Source of the DNA: Clostridiales bacterium
Lineage (GTDB): Bacteria; Bacillota; Clostridia; Oscillospirales; Butyricicoccaceae
Length of the DNA stretch: 14,033 nucleotides
Reading direction: 5' to 3'
Assembly: GCA_019421385.1 (NCBI GenBank)
Contig: JAHZFK010000056.1
Location: forward strand, 1-14,033
Shown here: positions 11,588 to 14,033 of the stretch, one piece after another
Numbering within the stretch: position 1 is the first letter of the stretch
Layout of the letters: each line of letters begins with the position of its first letter
Notes under the pieces: model-generated
The model's input: only the letters and a program-made list of their open reading frames with translations
The model's database searches: none
Told to the model about the DNA's origin: nothing
Translations under genes and position numbers: made by a program

Positions 11588-12409
11588 TTGAACACACAAA
11601 TCATCGCCGTTGCCAACCAGAAGGGCGGCGTCGGCAAAACGACCACCTGTGCCAACCTGGGGATTGGACTGGCGCAGGCCGGAAAGAAAGTGTTGCTGAT
11701 TGACGGCGACCCGCAAGGCAGCCTGACTATCAGCCTGGGGCACCCTCAACCGGACAAGCTGCCCTTTACCCTGTCGGACGCAATGGGCCGCATCCTGATG
11801 GATGAACCGCTGCGCCCCGGCGAGGGTATCCTGCACCACTCGGAGGGCGTTGACCTGATGCCTGCCGACATTCAGCTCTCCGGCATGGAAGTGTCGCTGG
11901 TAAACGCCATGAGCCGGGAGACCATTCTGCGGCAGTACCTGGATACTGTGAAGGGGCAGTATTCCCATATTCTCATCGACTGTCAGCCCTCCCTGGGTAT
12001 GCTTACGGTCAACGCTCTGGCCGCCGCCAACAGGATCATAGTCCCCGTCCAGGCGGAGTATCTGCCCGCCAAGGGCCTGGAGCAGCTGCTGTCCACCATC
12101 AACAAGGTCAAGCGACAGCTGAACCCCAAGCTCCAGATCGACGGTATCCTGCTGACGATGGTGGACAACCGTACCAACTTTGCCAAGGAGATCGCCGCCC
12201 TGCTGCGCGAAACCTACGGCAGCAAAATCAAGGTGTTTGGCACCGAGATTCCCCATTCGGTCCGGGCAAAGGAAATCAGTGCCGAGGGCAAGAGCATTTT
12301 CGCCCATGATCCCAATGGCAAGGTAGCGGAGGGTTACAAAAATCTGACTAAGGAGGTGTTGAAACTTGAAAAGCAGCGCGAAAAAAGTAGAGCTGGCTTC
12401 GGTCGATGA
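11588..12409 (+). CDS. parA: ParA-type partition ATPase of the element
   Basis: This is a Soj/ParA ATPase that would work with ParB to segregate or stabilise the element while it is excised or replicating. The 273 residues have the deviant Walker A KGGVGKTT (12-19), the A' motif VLLIDGDPQGS (35-45), Walker B HILIDCQPSLG (127-137), and the AEYLPAKGLEQL segment typical of ParA. There is no N-terminal DNA-binding extension, as in chromosomal Soj and small element ParAs. The start is TTG 11588: GAGGTG lies about 7 bp upstream, Walker A then sits at the usual residue 12, and no nearer ATG or GTG fits. Its 3' end overlaps parB by 44 bp. The product clearly belongs to the element and not to the chromosome's own ParA. 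Confidence 0.93.
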   Translation: MNTQIIAVANQKGGVGKTTTCANLGIGLAQAGKKVLLIDGDPQGSLTISLGHPQPDKLPFTLSDAMGRILMDEPLRPGEGILHHSEGVDLMPADIQLSGMEVSLVNAMSRETILRQYLDTVKGQYSHILIDCQPSLGMLTVNALAAANRIIVPVQAEYLPAKGLEQLLSTINKVKRQLNPKLQIDGILLTMVDNRTNFAKEIAALLRETYGSKIKVFGTEIPHSVRAKEISAEGKSIFAHDPNGKVAEGYKNLTKEVLKLEKQREKSRAGFGR

Positions 12410-13295
12410 TCTGTTTTCCACTGAGGAAAGCCGTGCCGATGCCCAGCGGGAGAAGGTTCTGGAAATTCCCTTGTCGGAACTGCACCCGTTCAAGGAGCAT
12501 CCCTTCAAGGTCAAGGATGATGAGGCCATGATGGAAACTGCCGACAGCATCCGGCAGTACGGTGTACTGGTCCCGGCCATTGCCCGCCCGGACCCGAACG
12601 GCGGCTATGAGTTGGTGGCCGGACACCGGCGGCACCGGGCCAGCGAACTGGCAGGCAAGGACACTATGCCGGTCATTGTGCGGGATCTGGACGATGACCA
12701 AGCCACCATTATCATGGTTGACAGCAACTTACAGCGGGAAAGCCTGCTCCCCAGCGAGAGGGCTTTTGCCTACAAGATGAAGCTGGAAGCCATCAAGCAC
12801 CAGGGGGCCAGAACAGATTTAACTTCTGTTCAAGTTGAACAGAAGTTGAGCGCCCGTGACCGTGTTGCAAAAGATGCAGGAGAACGTAGTGGAATACAGG
12901 TTATGCGTTTTATCCGTCTCACCGAACTGATTCCCGAACTGCTAGACATGGTAGACGAGAAGAAAATCGCCTTTAATCCAGCCTATGAGCTGTCTTTCCT
13001 CAAAAAAGAGGAACAGGTAGACCTGCTGGATGCAATGGACAGTGAACAGGCCACCCCCTCCCTCTCTCAAGCCCAGCGGCTCAAAAAGTACAGCCAGGAG
13101 GGGCATCTGACCCTCGATATGATGCGTGTCATCATGGGTGAGGAAAAGAAAAGCGATTTGGACAAGGTGACGTTCACCTCGGACACCCTACGCAAATATT
13201 TTCCCAAGAGCTACACACCCCAGCGGATGCAGGAGACCATCATCAAACTGCTGGAACAGTGGCAGCGCAAGCGCCAGCAACAGCACGAACGCTGA
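12366..13295 (+). CDS. parB: ParB/Spo0J-family partition protein of the element
   Basis: This is a DNA-binding CTPase-type partition protein, the partner of the upstream ParA. The 309 residues show an acidic N-terminal tail (about 1-30), the ParB N-domain (31-125) with PLSELHPFKEHPF, GYELVAGHRRHRASEL (80-95, the CTP/arginine motif) and NLQRESLLPSERAFAY (121-136). A helix-turn-helix region follows around 160-200 (VAKDAGERSGIQVMRFIRLTELIPEL), then a basic C-terminal dimerisation part. It starts at TTG 12366, nested in the last 44 bp of parA. AGGAGG lies 9 bp upstream, and the first in-frame ATG would delete the start of the ParB domain. The segment between N-domain and HTH is encoded by DNA that forms a perfect 27-bp palindrome. 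Confidence 0.93.
   Translation: MKSSAKKVELASVDDLFSTEESRADAQREKVLEIPLSELHPFKEHPFKVKDDEAMMETADSIRQYGVLVPAIARPDPNGGYELVAGHRRHRASELAGKDTMPVIVRDLDDDQATIIMVDSNLQRESLLPSERAFAYKMKLEAIKHQGARTDLTSVQVEQKLSARDRVAKDAGERSGIQVMRFIRLTELIPELLDMVDEKKIAFNPAYELSFLKKEEQVDLLDAMDSEQATPSLSQAQRLKKYSQEGHLTLDMMRVIMGEEKKSDLDKVTFTSDTLRKYFPKSYTPQRMQETIIKLLEQWQRKRQQQHER
12811..12847. promoter_or_regulatory. Candidate parS centromere: 27-bp palindrome plus third half-site inside parB
   Basis: AACTTCTGTTCAA (12821-12833), a central G, and TTGAACAGAAGTT (12835-12847) are exact reverse complements. A further GAACAGA at 12811-12817 repeats the same half-site, paired with TCTGTTC at 12825-12831. A palindrome this long in coding DNA next to a parAB pair suggests a ParB binding site. 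That it is parS is inference. Confidence 0.55.
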
Positions 13296-13309
13296 GAAAG
13301 GAGCCGCCT

Positions 13310-13585
13310 ATGAGGGATATTTCAGCCCGTGAGCTGAAAGGACATAACATTCTTGCCGTAGAGCGTTTTTGGGACAGCACCCGCTGGATGATCGAGTTTT
13401 CCGTCCTGCGTCCCTGTTCCTACGGCAGCCCCGGCGATGAAATGCGGCTGTTTCTTACAGAGGACGGCTATCAGGCCGCGTTACTCAGCCAGAAACGCCG
13501 GGAAATTAAAATCAGGCGGTATGCCCGTATCATCGAGGGTCATGTCCTCGACTTCAAGCCGGGCAAGCGCCGCCGCCACTCATAA
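13310..13585 (+). CDS. Small conserved-looking element protein, function unknown
   Basis: I do not recognise a named family. The 91 residues begin MRDISARELKGHN and contain an acidic, compact middle with VERFWDSTRWMIEFSV and the SPGDEMRLFLTEDGY segment. They end in a very basic tail (KPGKRRRHS). There is no signal peptide or membrane segment. GAAAGGAG lies 6 bp before ATG 13310, and the gene starts 14 bp after the parB stop, so it is probably in the parAB operon. A longer in-frame reading from 13259 would overlap parB and has no good ribosome-binding site. The basic tail suggests nucleic-acid contact, but no function can be assigned. Confidence 0.75.
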   Translation: MRDISARELKGHNILAVERFWDSTRWMIEFSVLRPCSYGSPGDEMRLFLTEDGYQAALLSQKRREIKIRRYARIIEGHVLDFKPGKRRRHS

Positions 13586-13618
13586 ACAAGCCATTACTGC
13601 GAAAGGAAAGGATTGAAT

Positions 13619-13807
13619 ATGTGTACGATAAAGGAAATCCGGGAAGCGATCCGGGAGGATTGCAGTTCCCAGCATGATATGGACTCTGCGGAGATTGACC
13701 GTGTTTTACAGGCTCTCCCGTTTTCTCAGGATTCGGAACCGTTTTCCAAGCCGAGACCGCAAAGGCCGGTATTTTGGTTCCGCGCAAGAAGATATGGAAA
13801 AAAGTAA
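13619..13807 (+). CDS. Small hypothetical protein of the element
   Basis: This 62-residue protein has no family that I recognise. The N-terminal half is predicted helical and acidic (MCTIKEIREAIRED, then DSAEIDRVLQAL). The C-terminal part is proline-rich and basic, ending RARRYGKK. ATG 13619 was preferred over TTG 13613 because AAAGGA then lies about 7 bp upstream. It follows the previous small gene by 33 bp and is followed at once by a terminator, so it looks like the last gene of the parAB transcript. Confidence 0.6.
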   Translation: MCTIKEIREAIREDCSSQHDMDSAEIDRVLQALPFSQDSEPFSKPRPQRPVFWFRARRYGKK

Positions 13808-13808
13808 C

Positions 13809-13842
13809 GCCGCAATTCTTTTTACAGGGTTGCGGCTTTTTT
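13809..13842 (+). terminator. Terminator after the parAB-small-gene unit
   Basis: GCCGCAA (13809-13815) and TTGCGGC (13830-13836) form a 7-bp stem with a 14-nt loop, followed by TTTTTT. It begins one base after the preceding stop codon. Confidence 0.8.
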
Positions 13843-13873
13843 CATGCCCTGAGAAATGAAAGGAGTGAAGTCA

Positions 13874-14033
13874 ATGGCCGTTTTTCGCATTGAACGAACC
13901 AGGGATTATACCGTGATGAGCAACCATCATCTGCGGAATGAGAAGCTGTCCTTAAAGGCAAAGGGGCTGCTTTCCATGATGCTGTCCTTGCCGGAGGACT
14001 GGAACTACACCACCAGAGGGCTTGCCGCCATCT
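13874..14033 (+). CDS. Replication-initiator-like HTH protein of the element, 5' end only
   Basis: Only the first 53 residues are in the window; the rest continues to the right. The start MAVFRIERTRDYTVMSN and the segment LRNEKLSLKAKGLLSMMLSLPEDWNYTT match the N-terminal winged-helix region of replication-initiator or replisome-organiser-like proteins. These are common in Tn1549-type conjugative elements, where they are thought to help replicate the excised circle. AGGAG lies about 8 bp before ATG 13874. The gene has its own position after a terminator, so it may have a separate promoter or rely on read-through; none was obvious. The C-terminal domains cannot be seen. Confidence 0.78.
   Translation, partial: MAVFRIERTRDYTVMSNHHLRNEKLSLKAKGLLSMMLSLPEDWNYTTRGLAAI

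Larger units (their letters stand above)
11186..14033 (+). mobile_element. Left part of an integrative conjugative element (Tn1549-like), partial
   Basis: The gene order parA, parB, two small proteins, then a replication-initiator-like protein matches the maintenance/replication module at one end of Tn1549-type conjugative elements of gut Firmicutes. All genes point away from rpsI, and the style changes abruptly from housekeeping operons to element genes. The left boundary is not resolved. It lies after the rpsI terminator and before parA, so 11186 is only the earliest position. No integrase, relaxase or transfer gene is visible, because the window ends first. Confidence 0.75.

Noticed and set aside
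11397..11591. A 64-codon open frame before parA
   Set aside because: It runs through the promoter and two strong hairpins, has no ribosome-binding site and shows no protein-like character.

Overview
The window looks like chromosome from a moderately GC-rich, low-oxygen Firmicute. It most resembles a gut butyrate-producing Clostridia/Oscillospirales-type organism. The basis is strong AGGAGG ribosome-binding sites, sigma-A promoters with TTG start codons in places, a class III (Firmicute-type) fructose-1,6-bisphosphatase, a flavodiiron protein next to a butyryl-CoA-dehydrogenase-like enzyme, SLH surface proteins, and a Tn1549-like conjugative-element segment. The genus is inference only.

Layout, left to right. 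(1) 1-165: the 5' part of a tRNA-Gly(CCC) gene on the minus strand with a perfect-consensus promoter, divergent from a BirA-type operator and promoter driving bioY (196-768, biotin ECF S-component). (2) 903-4051, minus strand: a two-gene operon. The first gene is a 636-residue fusion of an acyl-CoA dehydrogenase, the FAD domain of EtfA and a rubredoxin. The second is a flavodiiron protein (FprA), the enzyme class that takes electrons from rubredoxin to reduce O2 or NO. Together they read as a self-contained acyl-CoA -> flavin -> rubredoxin -> diiron electron chain, and this is the most interesting system in the window. (3) 4407-7101, plus strand: a multi-pass membrane protein followed 7 bp later by a secreted SLH x3 / transglutaminase-like / DUF4358-like surface protein. 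(4) 7163-10002, minus strand: class III FBPase and a TtcA-family tRNA thiolase, each with its own promoter and terminator. (5) 10280-11131, plus strand: the rplM-rpsI ribosomal operon. (6) About 11186-14033: the left part of an integrative conjugative element. It holds a repeat- and hairpin-rich 400-bp leader, parA, parB (overlapping, both starting with TTG), two small unknown proteins and the start of a replication-initiator-like protein cut by the window edge.

The chromosomal part is ordinary housekeeping apart from the ACAD-ETF-rubredoxin/FprA operon and the surface-protein operon. The element junction carries several unexplained DNA structures: twin GGTTACC/GGATAACC palindromes exactly 50 bp apart, a promoter that runs straight into two terminator-like hairpins ahead of parA, and a perfect 27-bp palindrome inside parB that could be the element's centromere. 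No CRISPR array, insertion sequence or recombinase gene was seen.
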